64,000 nucleotides of DNA from Bacillus sp. (in: firmicutes). Its GTDB lineage: Bacteria; Bacillota; Bacilli; Bacillales; Bacillaceae. Where the stretch lies: the NCBI GenBank assembly GCA_031180405.1, contig JAPSLU010000005.1, positions 1 through 64,000 on the forward strand. Reading direction: 5' to 3'. Below, in pieces: positions 53,458 through 62,717 of the stretch; within the stretch, counting starts at the first letter, position 1; each line of letters opens with the position of its first letter. A model generated the notes under the pieces. The model did not search any database. It was not told the DNA's origin and saw only the letters and a program-made list of their open reading frames with translations. The translations under genes were made by a program, and so were the position numbers.

Positions 53458-53880
53458 ATGATTCATATTGGTATGATTAAACCTCACCACGCACACCGTT
53501 TTTCAGCAAAAACATCAGAATCGAAAGGGCATATCCATATAATAAATGGATTTACTATGGAAGTGAATGGGAATAGCTTTGATCGACACCGCCACTTTTT
53601 TAGAGGGGTAACCTCCACTCAAAATAAGCATTATCATCGGTTTTATGGTGAGACTGGGGCTGCGATTCCTTTAGAAAACGGTGGTCATTACCATCTATTT
53701 GAGACTCGAACCTATTACAGTTACAATCAACCACTTCCTATGGAATCTGGGGGTGTGTTATATGGGGAAAGTGATCGGCCGAGACATGATCACAGTTTTT
53801 CTGGTAAAACGTTAGAGGTTGTTGGGGAAGATCCGTTTTTTAGTAGGTACTTGCATGATAGCTGTATTTTGTTAAAATGA
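53458..53880 (+). CDS. YmaF family His-rich protein
   Basis: 140 residues with many His in repeating HxH patterns (KPHHAHRF, KGHIHIING, HYHRFYGET, GGHYHLFET, RPRHDHSFSG). YmaF family (PF12788), function unknown, possibly metal-binding. GAGGG lies 9 bases before ATG 53458 but touches the upstream ATG 53449, so I prefer the later start. No signal peptide. Convergent with thiC across a shared terminator. Confidence 0.85.
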   Translation: MIHIGMIKPHHAHRFSAKTSESKGHIHIINGFTMEVNGNSFDRHRHFFRGVTSTQNKHYHRFYGETGAAIPLENGGHYHLFETRTYYSYNQPLPMESGGVLYGESDRPRHDHSFSGKTLEVVGEDPFFSRYLHDSCILLK

Positions 53881-53882
53881 GC

Positions 53883-53921
53883 AGAGGGATTTACCTTCCT
53901 TTGTAAAGGAGATAAATCCCT
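53883..53921. terminator. Bidirectional terminator between ymaF and thiC
   Basis: GAGGGATTTA pairs with TAAATCCCTC around a loop that contains a smaller TCCTTT/AAAGGA stem. Confidence 0.75.
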
Positions 53922-53928
53922 CAAATAA

Positions 53929-55716
<1,788 letters not shown>

Positions 55717-55739
55717 CTACTTGACAACAACGGAAGGAA

Positions 55740-55771
55740 CAAAAAAACGGGCTCTGAAATCAGAACCCGTT
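55740..55771 (-). terminator. Riboswitch terminator of thiC
   Basis: On the minus strand AACGGGTTCTGA pairs with TCAGAGCCCGTT and a run of T's follows. It stands between the TPP aptamer and thiC. Confidence 0.9.
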
Positions 55772-55831
55772 CGATAGATGTAGGAAAAATGATAAAAAGG
55801 GTGCGCGCAAAAAGCCCTTTTACGACTGTTC

Positions 55832-55930
55832 CTACTTCCCTACGCTGGTATCATCCAGATCAGGTTCAAAGGGTCAAAGAACTTCAAACGCGTTCCTCTC
55901 TCAGTCCAGGCTTATGGACTCCCCTAGCAG
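55832..55930 (-). promoter_or_regulatory. TPP riboswitch of thiC
   Basis: Minus strand reads CTGCTAGGGGAGTCC, CTGAGAGAGGAACG, TTTGACCCTTTGAACCTGA and TGATACCAGCGTAGGGAAG: complete thi-box, with an extra stem between the GAGAGG and GACCC parts. Together with the terminator it switches thiC off when TPP is high. Confidence 0.95.
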
Positions 55931-56074
55931 ATATTGGTAGATTATTTTAAATCAGATTTATCATAGCATAATTAAAATCTAAGTCAACAGAATTTTGTGA
56001 AAATAGGAGTAAAGAATGAATACATCGAAGAAAACAGGAAAGTGGAAGGAAGGAGAGGGCAACTCCATTCCTGA

Positions 56075-56731
56075 TTAGTTAGACTTTTTGATTAGACCTT
56101 TGTGTAGTTTTTTCATGCGAATCATCCATTCTTCGGAAAGCTCAGCTAATGATAAAATCGACTCAATTAGTTCGAGATTATTTTTTTGATGAAAAAATGT
56201 ATGGTGAATTGAGCTAATGGATAGTTCCTTCGGATGCTTTTCAAGTAATTTAATGGATGAATTCGACAATATTAAACCTTCTTCTAGCACGCGAAAAAAA
56301 TAACCTGTGTAGCCGTATTCGACAATTTTATTTAATAATGTGGGAATGTTTGTGTGTTTATTAATAGTATTGCAGGGAAATCTTCCTTGTGATACTTGTA
56401 CAACAGCTTCTCCGATCTGATAAATATCTCCAACACAAACCTCTGTTTCCCTCATTCCTAATAGAGTTAAATTTTCACCAAATGCGGCTTTAGGGAGTGA
56501 AGTTTGATAAAGTTGTTCCCAGTAAGCGTAATGTTCATAGGCATAAGCACAAATAACTCTATCGGATCCACCATGGAATTCATGATTTTCTACATCATCT
56601 CCAATGATTTGGTTTGATTTAACATTCAGTTCATGGACTTGATTTTTAGATATTCCTGATCGGAATTCCTTACCTTTATATGTAAGGGTAGACGGTGTTC
56701 CTTTACTCAACCAAACGATTTTTCGATCCAC
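56075..56731 (-). CDS. MOSC domain protein (YiiM type)
   Basis: 218 residues. MOSC domains bind molybdenum cofactor-related ligands and use a conserved Cys; YiiM proteins are linked to detoxification of N-hydroxylated bases. Seen: FHGGSDRVICAYAYEHYAYW, AAFGENLTLLGM, VQVSQGRFPCNTINK with the conserved Cys, and GYTGYFFRVLEEG. ATG 56731, ribosome site GGAAGTG. Stands alone. Confidence 0.88.
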   Translation of the reverse strand: MDRKIVWLSKGTPSTLTYKGKEFRSGISKNQVHELNVKSNQIIGDDVENHEFHGGSDRVICAYAYEHYAYWEQLYQTSLPKAAFGENLTLLGMRETEVCVGDIYQIGEAVVQVSQGRFPCNTINKHTNIPTLLNKIVEYGYTGYFFRVLEEGLILSNSSIKLLEKHPKELSISSIHHTFFHQKNNLELIESILSLAELSEEWMIRMKKLHKGLIKKSN

Positions 56732-56817
56732 TGTTTTTTCACTTCCTTAAGTAAGAGACTTATGAATTTATGAAAAAAATACATCAAAGACGTTCCTATT
56801 GATGTATTCCTATTGAT

Positions 56818-57000
56818 TCATATTGGTTTAGTGCTTTCGTCTTGTATATGGGTAGTTTTGCTTTCAGCCATTTTTATATTCAATAATTCATCTAAGTGTT
56901 GACTTGCAATTAATGTTCGATGTGAATTAAGTCCATCTTCTTTTGCAATCAAAAACATCTTGACTCTATATTCTTCTATTACGGTATCTAGTGTTTTCAC
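56818..57000 (-). CDS. Spo0E-family aspartyl-phosphate phosphatase
   Basis: 60 residues, two helices, dephosphorylates Spo0A-P and so delays sporulation. Family pattern visible: IEEYRVKMFLIAKEDGLNSHRTLIASQHLDELLN, quoted in parts as IEEYRVKMF and IASQHLDELLN, with the SxxxD signature SQHLD. GTG 57000 lies 6 bases after GAGAGGTG; the upstream GTG at 57009 is part of that site. Confidence 0.9.
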   Translation of the reverse strand: MKTLDTVIEEYRVKMFLIAKEDGLNSHRTLIASQHLDELLNIKMAESKTTHIQDESTKPI

Positions 57001-57257
57001 AATGAACACCTCTCAAAAAAGATCTAGGTAATAGGATCCTAGTACCTCTATTATCTGATATTTTTGAGGAAAGTAAATAGAATGTTGTGATTTTTTTCCT
57101 ATTCTTATAAAAAAAGGTAGGGACACTATTTTTACTAATGAGAATTGACGAAGTAAGCAGGTTTTGTGTTTGAGGGCTTTAATAGAGGAATCATGGAAAG
57201 ATAGGTTTTTTGTACATTCTATCAATGGAATGAAAAAAAAATTGATTAATATCTTAT

Positions 57258-57306
57258 AAGATAACGCTACAGCGTATGATTAAGATTATGCTGTAGCGTT
57301 ATCTTA
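57258..57306. terminator. Strong bidirectional terminator after tnrA
   Basis: AAGATAACGCTACAGC pairs with GCTGTAGCGTTATCTT, 16 perfect base pairs. It ends 4 bases from the tnrA stop. Confidence 0.85.
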
Positions 57307-57309
57307 TCA

Positions 57310-57648
57310 TCAATGTCCTCCACGACCATATCTGAATTGGGCGTTTAACTGACCCTGAAGCATTTTTTTTCTAACATCAGCTTCACTTTCACGCTGTCTT
57401 TCTTTTAAACGCATCTCTTTTAATATCTCGGTTGTTTGAACACCGTCCTCTCTTTTGTCTGCAATGTCCATTAGTGTTTCAATATCAGAAAACGAATACT
57501 TCCTAGTACCACGATCATTTCGATACGGAGCAATCAGCTTTCTTTCCTCATAATAGCGAATTTGCCGCAACGTTAATCCAGTTAACTCGCTCACTGTCCC
57601 AATGGAAATCACCTTTTTATCCTTATAAGAGCGGTCTTGATGATTCAT
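57310..57648 (-). CDS. tnrA: Nitrogen transcription regulator TnrA
   Basis: MerR-type global regulator active under nitrogen limitation. 112 residues. The N-terminus HQDRSYKDKKVISIGTVSEL and DNA-binding block LTLRQIRYYEERKLI are as in TnrA/GlnR. The short C-terminus KKMLQGQLNAQFRYG, binding site for feedback-inhibited glutamine synthetase, points to TnrA rather than GlnR. ATG 57648 follows AGGGGTGG. A perfect TnrA box at about -50 predicts autoactivation. The glnK-amtB promoter in this window is an expected target. Confidence 0.93.
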   Translation of the reverse strand: MNHQDRSYKDKKVISIGTVSELTGLTLRQIRYYEERKLIAPYRNDRGTRKYSFSDIETLMDIADKREDGVQTTEILKEMRLKERQRESEADVRKKMLQGQLNAQFRYGRGGH

Positions 57649-57677
57649 TGCTCCACCCCTTAACCTTACTTTTTTCA

Positions 57678-57729
57678 AGTATATCCTGTTTTGTAAGAGG
57701 TGACTTCTTTTGTGTTAGAAATTCTAACA
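57678..57729 (-). promoter_or_regulatory. tnrA promoter with perfect TnrA box
   Basis: Minus-strand -10 TATACT occupies 57678-57683, giving a start near 57671. The palindrome TGTTAGAAATTCTAACA (57713-57729) matches TGTNANAWWWTNTNACA at all 17 positions and is centred 50 bases upstream of that start, the position of activated TnrA sites. Confidence 0.85.
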
Positions 57730-57830
57730 CGAAAATATAGTTTACTTAAAAAGGTGTGAGGTTTATTAACAGTGAAACTGAATAGCTGAAGAATAGTCAG
57801 TAAAATTAAATTGTAGCTAGTTGATGGATA

Positions 57831-58115
57831 TTAAATGATGATCTTCCTATTTGTCCCTGTTTTTCCAAAATTGTAGGACTTATTATTTAATTGCATTGTA
57901 ATTTGGTTAGAAAGGTTTTGGAGAAAAGATTGAGGGAATAATGAAGTAACTTCCTCGTAGTTTTTTGTGTTTGGGTTGTAAATGGTTAAGGCAGTTAATT
58001 CGTTGTCTTTAAAAAGACCCATATACAATTGTTGATGTTTTGGTTCTGTTAGATTTAGGTAATAAACCGTTGTTTGTTGCGAGAGTTCTCTTTTTGCAAC
58101 TACTTTTATTTTCAT
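57831..58115 (-). CDS. Hypothetical protein, 94 aa
   Basis: Not recognised. Basic, soluble protein with beta-type segments (IKVVAKRELSQQTTVYYLNL, LYMGLFKDNELTALTIYN) and a basic end. AAGGAG lies 9 bases before ATG 58115; the in-frame TTG three codons earlier touches the site. Between tnrA and fbpA, own unit. Confidence 0.65.
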   Translation of the reverse strand: MKIKVVAKRELSQQTTVYYLNLTEPKHQQLYMGLFKDNELTALTIYNPNTKNYEEVTSLFPQSFLQNLSNQITMQLNNKSYNFGKTGTNRKIII

Positions 58116-58284
58116 TCGTTTCAACTCCTTACGTCATTGAAACTATTCTCGACAAAGTTTATAATATTTAATCAAATTTATACAATCTTAATATCTCGAA
58201 AAAAAAACTTAACATTACTTTAATCGTGTCATAACAATTCTCATGTACATTTAAGTATGTAAAAAAAAAATGGAGATGAGTGCT

Positions 58285-58476
58285 ATGAGCAAAATGTTAC
58301 AAACTGCACTTGAAGAGCAAAGAAATTATTATTCTCAAAAGCTACTGGCAATTGGTGTGTACAATAGCCAAGTAATGAATAAAATGACATTAACAGAATT
58401 GAAAAATGAATATAATTATTTTTATCACAATGTCCCGAAGTTAAGAAGAAAGAGTCCTCAGCAGCCTGAATTGTAA
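58285..58476 (+). CDS. Fur-regulated basic protein FbpA family
   Basis: Small basic protein of 63 residues resembling FbpA, which helps the sRNA FsrA in iron sparing in B. subtilis. Pattern: LLAIGVYN-SQVMNKMTLTELKNEYNYF, with the basic end KLRRKSPQQ. GGAG lies 9 bases before ATG 58285. No good Fur box was found directly upstream, so iron control here is unproved. Confidence 0.7.
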   Translation: MSKMLQTALEEQRNYYSQKLLAIGVYNSQVMNKMTLTELKNEYNYFYHNVPKLRRKSPQQPEL

Positions 58477-58478
58477 AA

Positions 58479-58499
58479 GGCTCCAATGGTATTGGAGCC
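58479..58499. terminator. Bidirectional hairpin between fbpA and the nucleotidyltransferase gene
   Basis: GGCTCCAAT pairs with ATTGGAGCC, loop GGT. T-runs are weak. Confidence 0.65.
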
Positions 58500-58504
58500 C
58501 TGAT

Positions 58505-59248
58505 TTATTCAATGGTTTTAATGAAAAATTCAGTTAATTGATTCGTGCAATTTGATTTATTTTTTCTACTGCTTTTTAATTGTACTTCTAGAGTTTCTAA
58601 GCTAGATTCTATAAAATGATTCAGTACTTGAGAGGTATAGCAAAGTCCATTTCTTTTATGCAGGATTAGCTTTTTGACTTCTTTATTTATGAGTGCAGAT
58701 GAACTGCTATTAATTAATATGTTTAAACTAATTGTAGGGAATTCATTATGCTCCTTAATCCAATAGCTTGAGAATAGGGGCTTTAATACGTTTAGATACA
58801 TCTTTGCTGTAGGTTCATCAGATTGAAGTAATTGCGCATAATTTTTTTTAGCCATATTGAAATAATGATGTAGAACAGAGTATGGTGAAAAAGCCTTATT
58901 CGCTAGTGTTCTTATGTCTTCTTTAAACATTGGATTACTAAAATAGATGAGCGGGGAATGGATCCATTCTAATAGAGTCGGATTTGACTTGTTCACCAAT
59001 CGCAATGCCTTTTTAAGATCCCAACCTACATATTCAATAGTATCGAATGATTTTTTCTCCAGAACATCTTGTCCTTCATATAACTGCAAATACCATTCCT
59101 TTTTATGTTTGTAAATAAATCTTACATCATAATCACTTGTCGCTTCATGTAAGTCCCAGGCCCGACTTCCAGCTTCACTAGCAAACAAAATCTCTATTTG
59201 CTCCTCTTTTTCGAGTTCTTTTAATATGTTTTTGATCACTTCTTTCAT
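58505..59248 (-). CDS. Nucleotidyltransferase domain protein (YcgL/RlaP type)
   Basis: 247 residues. Pol-beta-type nucleotidyltransferase signature SEAGSRAWDLHEATSDYDVRFIY: the GS and the two Asp of SDYDV are the catalytic elements. Then VGWDLKKALRLVNKSNPTLLEWI and a helical C-terminal part. Target RNA or small molecule is not known for this group. ATG 59248 follows AGGTGAAAC. Confidence 0.85.
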   Translation of the reverse strand: MKEVIKNILKELEKEEQIEILFASEAGSRAWDLHEATSDYDVRFIYKHKKEWYLQLYEGQDVLEKKSFDTIEYVGWDLKKALRLVNKSNPTLLEWIHSPLIYFSNPMFKEDIRTLANKAFSPYSVLHHYFNMAKKNYAQLLQSDEPTAKMYLNVLKPLFSSYWIKEHNEFPTISLNILINSSSSALINKEVKKLILHKRNGLCYTSQVLNHFIESSLETLEVQLKSSRKNKSNCTNQLTEFFIKTIE

Positions 59249-59403
59249 GTTTCACCTCGGGGAAAAATTGTATCTATTATTATAATTACATATTTTTCTT
59301 ATTTAAATCCTTCAAATTCAGGTTAATTAATAGTAAAATGAATCAGGAGTGTAATAACTTTATATTTTTATCTTTGGCTAAAATTAAACAAGAGGGCGAT
59401 GGG

Positions 59404-59862
59404 ATGAGATCATTTACTGAAGAAGAATTACAGAATGCATTAGATTTGTTTCGTATTTTTGCAAGGGCTTTCAAAAGTATATCCGAGCATTCTATTCGAG
59501 ATAGCAAAGAACATGGCTTTAACCCAACAGAATTTGCTGTACTAGAATTATTGTTTACAAAGGGGCCACAAAAACTTCAGCAAATTGGATCAAGATTATT
59601 ACTTGTAAGTGGAAATGTTACGTATGTAATTGATAAGCTTGAAAAAAATGGATATATCTATCGAGAGCAAGATCCTAAAGATAAGCGCTCAATCTATGCT
59701 AAGTTAACTGACAAAGGTCAATCATACTTAGATGAAATCTATCCAATTCATGCTATTCGGATTGCACGAGCTTTTTCAGGTCTAACAGTTGAAGAACAAG
59801 CAGAATTGAAAGCGTTACTAAAAAAAGCCGGGGTTCATAGCCAACACTTGTTATTTAGATAA
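59404..59862 (+). CDS. MarR family transcriptional regulator
   Basis: Winged-helix regulator of 152 residues. Helix-turn-helix around LQQIGSRLLLVSGNVTYVIDKL, wing EQDPKDKRSIYAKLTDKG. Similar to YusO/HosA-type members; ligand and target unknown. GAGGG lies 7 bases before ATG 59404; a longer frame from 59338 lacks a ribosome site. No transporter or enzyme gene is linked. Confidence 0.9.
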   Translation: MRSFTEEELQNALDLFRIFARAFKSISEHSIRDSKEHGFNPTEFAVLELLFTKGPQKLQQIGSRLLLVSGNVTYVIDKLEKNGYIYREQDPKDKRSIYAKLTDKGQSYLDEIYPIHAIRIARAFSGLTVEEQAELKALLKKAGVHSQHLLFR

Positions 59863-59898
59863 ATGGGGCTACATGTAAAATATTAAAAACTTTTCACT

Positions 59899-59930
59899 GA
59901 GTGACCACTCGTATTAGGTCACTCTTTTTC
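59899..59930 (+). terminator. Rho-independent terminator of the MarR gene
   Basis: GAGTGACC pairs with GGTCACTC, then T5. Confidence 0.88.
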
Positions 59931-59970
59931 TTTTGAGATAATGGAGAAAAAATAGCGGAGAAAGGAAGGT

Positions 59971-60001
59971 AAAAGGCTCTTCATAGAAGTAATGAAGAAC
60001 C
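59971..60001 (-). terminator. Terminator of ligD
   Basis: On the minus strand GGTTCTTCAT pairs with ATGAAGAGCC and T4 follows. Confidence 0.75.
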
Positions 60002-60051
60002 TATTAACCGGGAGTAGAAAGTCATCTTCTAACCTTTATTTTTTCTTTTTT

Positions 60052-61890
60052 CTACTTATTTGTCTTAATTAGTTGATTAATTAAAGTACGTAGCGTTTTA
60101 TCCTGAGCTGATTCAAAATAATCATGAAAAGGACACTCCATATTTCTTGAACGATGCAATACATAATCAATTGTAAAGTCCTCTACAGAAAGCTGTTCAT
60201 TAATTTCCTCCCAATGAAGTGGTGATGCAATAAATGCTCCTTCTTTTTTCCCGCGAAGAGAATAGGGAGCTATTATTGTTTTTCCTTCAGCATGTTGGAT
60301 ATAGTCAACATACAGGCGGTTTCCTCGATTTTTTTTCATTCTTTCAATCGTAAAATCGTCTGGAAAACTTGTCACAAGAAAGTTAGCAATAAACTCGGTG
60401 AATATACGAGTTTCTTGGTAACTAAGGGAGTCTTTTGTAAGTGGAATATGAATTTGTAGCCCCTTATTTCCTGATAACTTTGGAAAGGTCTTTAATTGAA
60501 ATTGATCAAAGACCTTCTTCATTTCTAATGCTGCTTTAATGGCTAGAGAAAAATAGTCTCTTGACGGTGGATCGAGATCAAAGACAATTTCAGTAGGTTT
60601 CTGAGTATCAATCGTTTGAAAAGGAATATGATATTCGAAAGCTAGTTGGTTTCCAAGCCAAAGTAAAGTTGACAGATCATTACAAATAATATAATCAATG
60701 TCCTCGTGTTTCTTCGTTCTAATAAAAGAAGGAGCATATTCGGGACAATTCTTTTGGTAAAATGCTTCCCCATACATTCCATGTGGAAAGCGGATGACAG
60801 TTAACAAACGATTTTTTAAAAAAGGAAGCATAAAAGGTGATATTTGATAAAGGTAACTCAAAAATGTCTCCTTTTTTAGATCTACTGTTTCCCATAGCGG
60901 CTTGTCTGGATGTGTAATCGATATTTCTTCATGAATTGGCGCGGTTTTAAGCAATAACATATCCCATGTGCAATCCTCAATATGTAGATCAAAACGAAAT
61001 GTAAAAAACGATGGTTCTCGCAGTTGGTTTTTATAAAGTGATAAAAATTGAATTTCAACGACAATGGCAGGTTCAATTTCAATAAATGTAGCTGTTTCAG
61101 CTTTTTTATTATCTCTCAGGATTTTAAGAAGAGCTTCCCGTTCATTACTGGAAATACCATGGGAAAAGACCCCAACTTGTATAATATTCCTCCCTTGAAA
61201 AACCCCAACATGAAAATAACCATTTTCTTTATCATAGCCAGTAATAAAAAAGTGAGCATATTTGTAGTTTTTAATTTTTAACCATTGCTGTGTGCGAAGT
61301 CCACTTTCCCATTTGCTTTTCAAGTGTTTAGCGATTAAACCCTCACCATCTTCTAGCCGCATTTCATTCCATAAACGAGAATATTCGGAAGTATAGGGTA
61401 CATACTGTAAAAGATTAGGTGCCGAAGGATCTACAATTCGTTCAAAACCTAAAGATTTGAATAGTTTTTGAAGCTCTTCTTTACGTTTGTCAAGAGGTTC
61501 GACAATTAGATGTTTTCCACTTATCTTAAGAAGATCAAAGGCTAGGAACCGACAAGGATTTTTCCCCGCTTCCTTCATAATTTTATCCTGATTTTTTAAT
61601 CGCCCTCTTATTTGTAGTTGTTCAAAATCTGAGAAATGTGGAGTAGTCAAATAAACAATTTCTCCATCTAAAGTAAGAGGCAGATATGGCTTTAAAATAT
61701 CATACATATTTTCAATTTCTGCAATAATTTCTGGGAACTGATTGTTTAAAGTTTTTTCGTTACGGCTCATTAAATCTATTGATGAGTTGGAAATCATTAA
61801 GATTGATCGAAATCCATCATACTTCGTTTCATAAACCCATTCGGGTCCAGTAGGTATTTCGGTATGTAAAGTGGGAAGCATTGGTTTCAA
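60052..61890 (-). CDS. ligD: DNA ligase D (ligase plus polymerase/primase)
   Basis: Non-homologous end-joining ligase of spores and stationary cells. 612 residues in the Bacillus order: N-terminal ATP-dependent ligase (adenylated Lys in YETKYDGFRS, motif DGEIVYL, EGLIAKHL, WLKIKNY) and C-terminal AEP polymerase domain from about residue 330 (PDKPLWE, FPHGMYGEAFYQKN, FDLDPPS with catalytic Asp pair, GNKGLQIHIPL). No 3'-phosphoesterase domain. No ku gene neighbours it in this window. Confidence 0.95.
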   Translation of the reverse strand: MKPMLPTLHTEIPTGPEWVYETKYDGFRSILMISNSSIDLMSRNEKTLNNQFPEIIAEIENMYDILKPYLPLTLDGEIVYLTTPHFSDFEQLQIRGRLKNQDKIMKEAGKNPCRFLAFDLLKISGKHLIVEPLDKRKEELQKLFKSLGFERIVDPSAPNLLQYVPYTSEYSRLWNEMRLEDGEGLIAKHLKSKWESGLRTQQWLKIKNYKYAHFFITGYDKENGYFHVGVFQGRNIIQVGVFSHGISSNEREALLKILRDNKKAETATFIEIEPAIVVEIQFLSLYKNQLREPSFFTFRFDLHIEDCTWDMLLLKTAPIHEEISITHPDKPLWETVDLKKETFLSYLYQISPFMLPFLKNRLLTVIRFPHGMYGEAFYQKNCPEYAPSFIRTKKHEDIDYIICNDLSTLLWLGNQLAFEYHIPFQTIDTQKPTEIVFDLDPPSRDYFSLAIKAALEMKKVFDQFQLKTFPKLSGNKGLQIHIPLTKDSLSYQETRIFTEFIANFLVTSFPDDFTIERMKKNRGNRLYVDYIQHAEGKTIIAPYSLRGKKEGAFIASPLHWEEINEQLSVEDFTIDYVLHRSRNMECPFHDYFESAQDKTLRTLINQLIKTNK

Positions 61891-61977
61891 AAAGCATCAT
61901 CCTTTAATATTTATACTATTTTCTCTACCATTAATATGAACAGATTCATGACAATTCATGAAAGGAGAATCCGTATA

Positions 61978-62496
61978 TTGAAAAAAGCAGTGTTTTTAGA
62001 TCGAGATGGTGTCATTAATGAGGTGTTAAGCAACCGGGTAAAATTCGTTAACAAACCAGAGCAAATGTATTTATTAGAAGGAGTAGCAGAAGGAATTAAG
62101 CTCTTAAACGATGCAGACTATCTTGTCTTTGTTGTGACAAATCAAGGTGGTGTTGGTCTAGGATATATGAAGGAAGCAATGCTTAGAAAGGTTCATGAAA
62201 AAATGAAGCAAGATATTGCAAAAAGTGGAGGGAGAATTGATGATATCATTTATTGCCCACATAAACCAAACGCGGGTTGTGCATGTCGAAAGCCAGAGCC
62301 AGAAATGCTACATACATTAGCGAATAAACATAATGTGAACCTAGAGAATAGTTTCATGGTAGGAGATCGGGATGTGGATATATTGGCTGGTAAACAGGCC
62401 GGTACAAAAACAATATTAATTGGTGATGAGGAAGGCTTAGCAGATCATCAATTTCCTTCTTTATTTGAGGCCGCAAAATGGATTACTTCTCGTTGA
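61978..62496 (+). CDS. HAD-family phosphatase, GmhB/HisB-N type
   Basis: D,D-heptose 1,7-bisphosphate 7-phosphatase-like enzyme. 172 residues. Motif I AVFLDRDGVINE, motif II FVVTNQGGVG, zinc loop CPHKPNAGCACRKPEP with the Cys/His ligands, motif IV MVGDRDVDI. TTG 61978 is preceded by AAAGGAG and places motif I at the usual distance from the N-terminus; ATG 61936 has no site. In Gram-positives the true substrate is uncertain. Confidence 0.9.
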   Translation: MKKAVFLDRDGVINEVLSNRVKFVNKPEQMYLLEGVAEGIKLLNDADYLVFVVTNQGGVGLGYMKEAMLRKVHEKMKQDIAKSGGRIDDIIYCPHKPNAGCACRKPEPEMLHTLANKHNVNLENSFMVGDRDVDILAGKQAGTKTILIGDEEGLADHQFPSLFEAAKWITSR

Positions 62497-62565
62497 AGAG
62501 CATAACAAGTAACTAATATGATACTAAATAGGAAAAAGTAAATGAAGGTATATTCATATTAGATA

Positions 62566-62619
62566 TTGCATCACTATTTTTGAGGTGATATTCTAATAGT
62601 GAAAGTGAAAGCGATTGCA
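62566..62619 (+). promoter_or_regulatory. Promoter and cre of the pullulanase gene
   Basis: TTGCAT (62566-62571), 17 bases, extended -10 TGATATTCT (62586-62594). TGAAAGCGATTGCA (62606-62619) is a full cre match just past the predicted start, where CcpA would block elongation. A second cre- or MalR-like TGCAAACGATTTCT lies at 62670-62683. Confidence 0.75.
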
Positions 62620-62717
62620 AAAAAGAGGGGAGGATTCTAATCAAGGAATCTTTCTTACTTTATCTTTTGTGCAAACGATTTCTCAAGTAACGAATTTTAT
62701 GGGGGAGGTAAAGAAAT

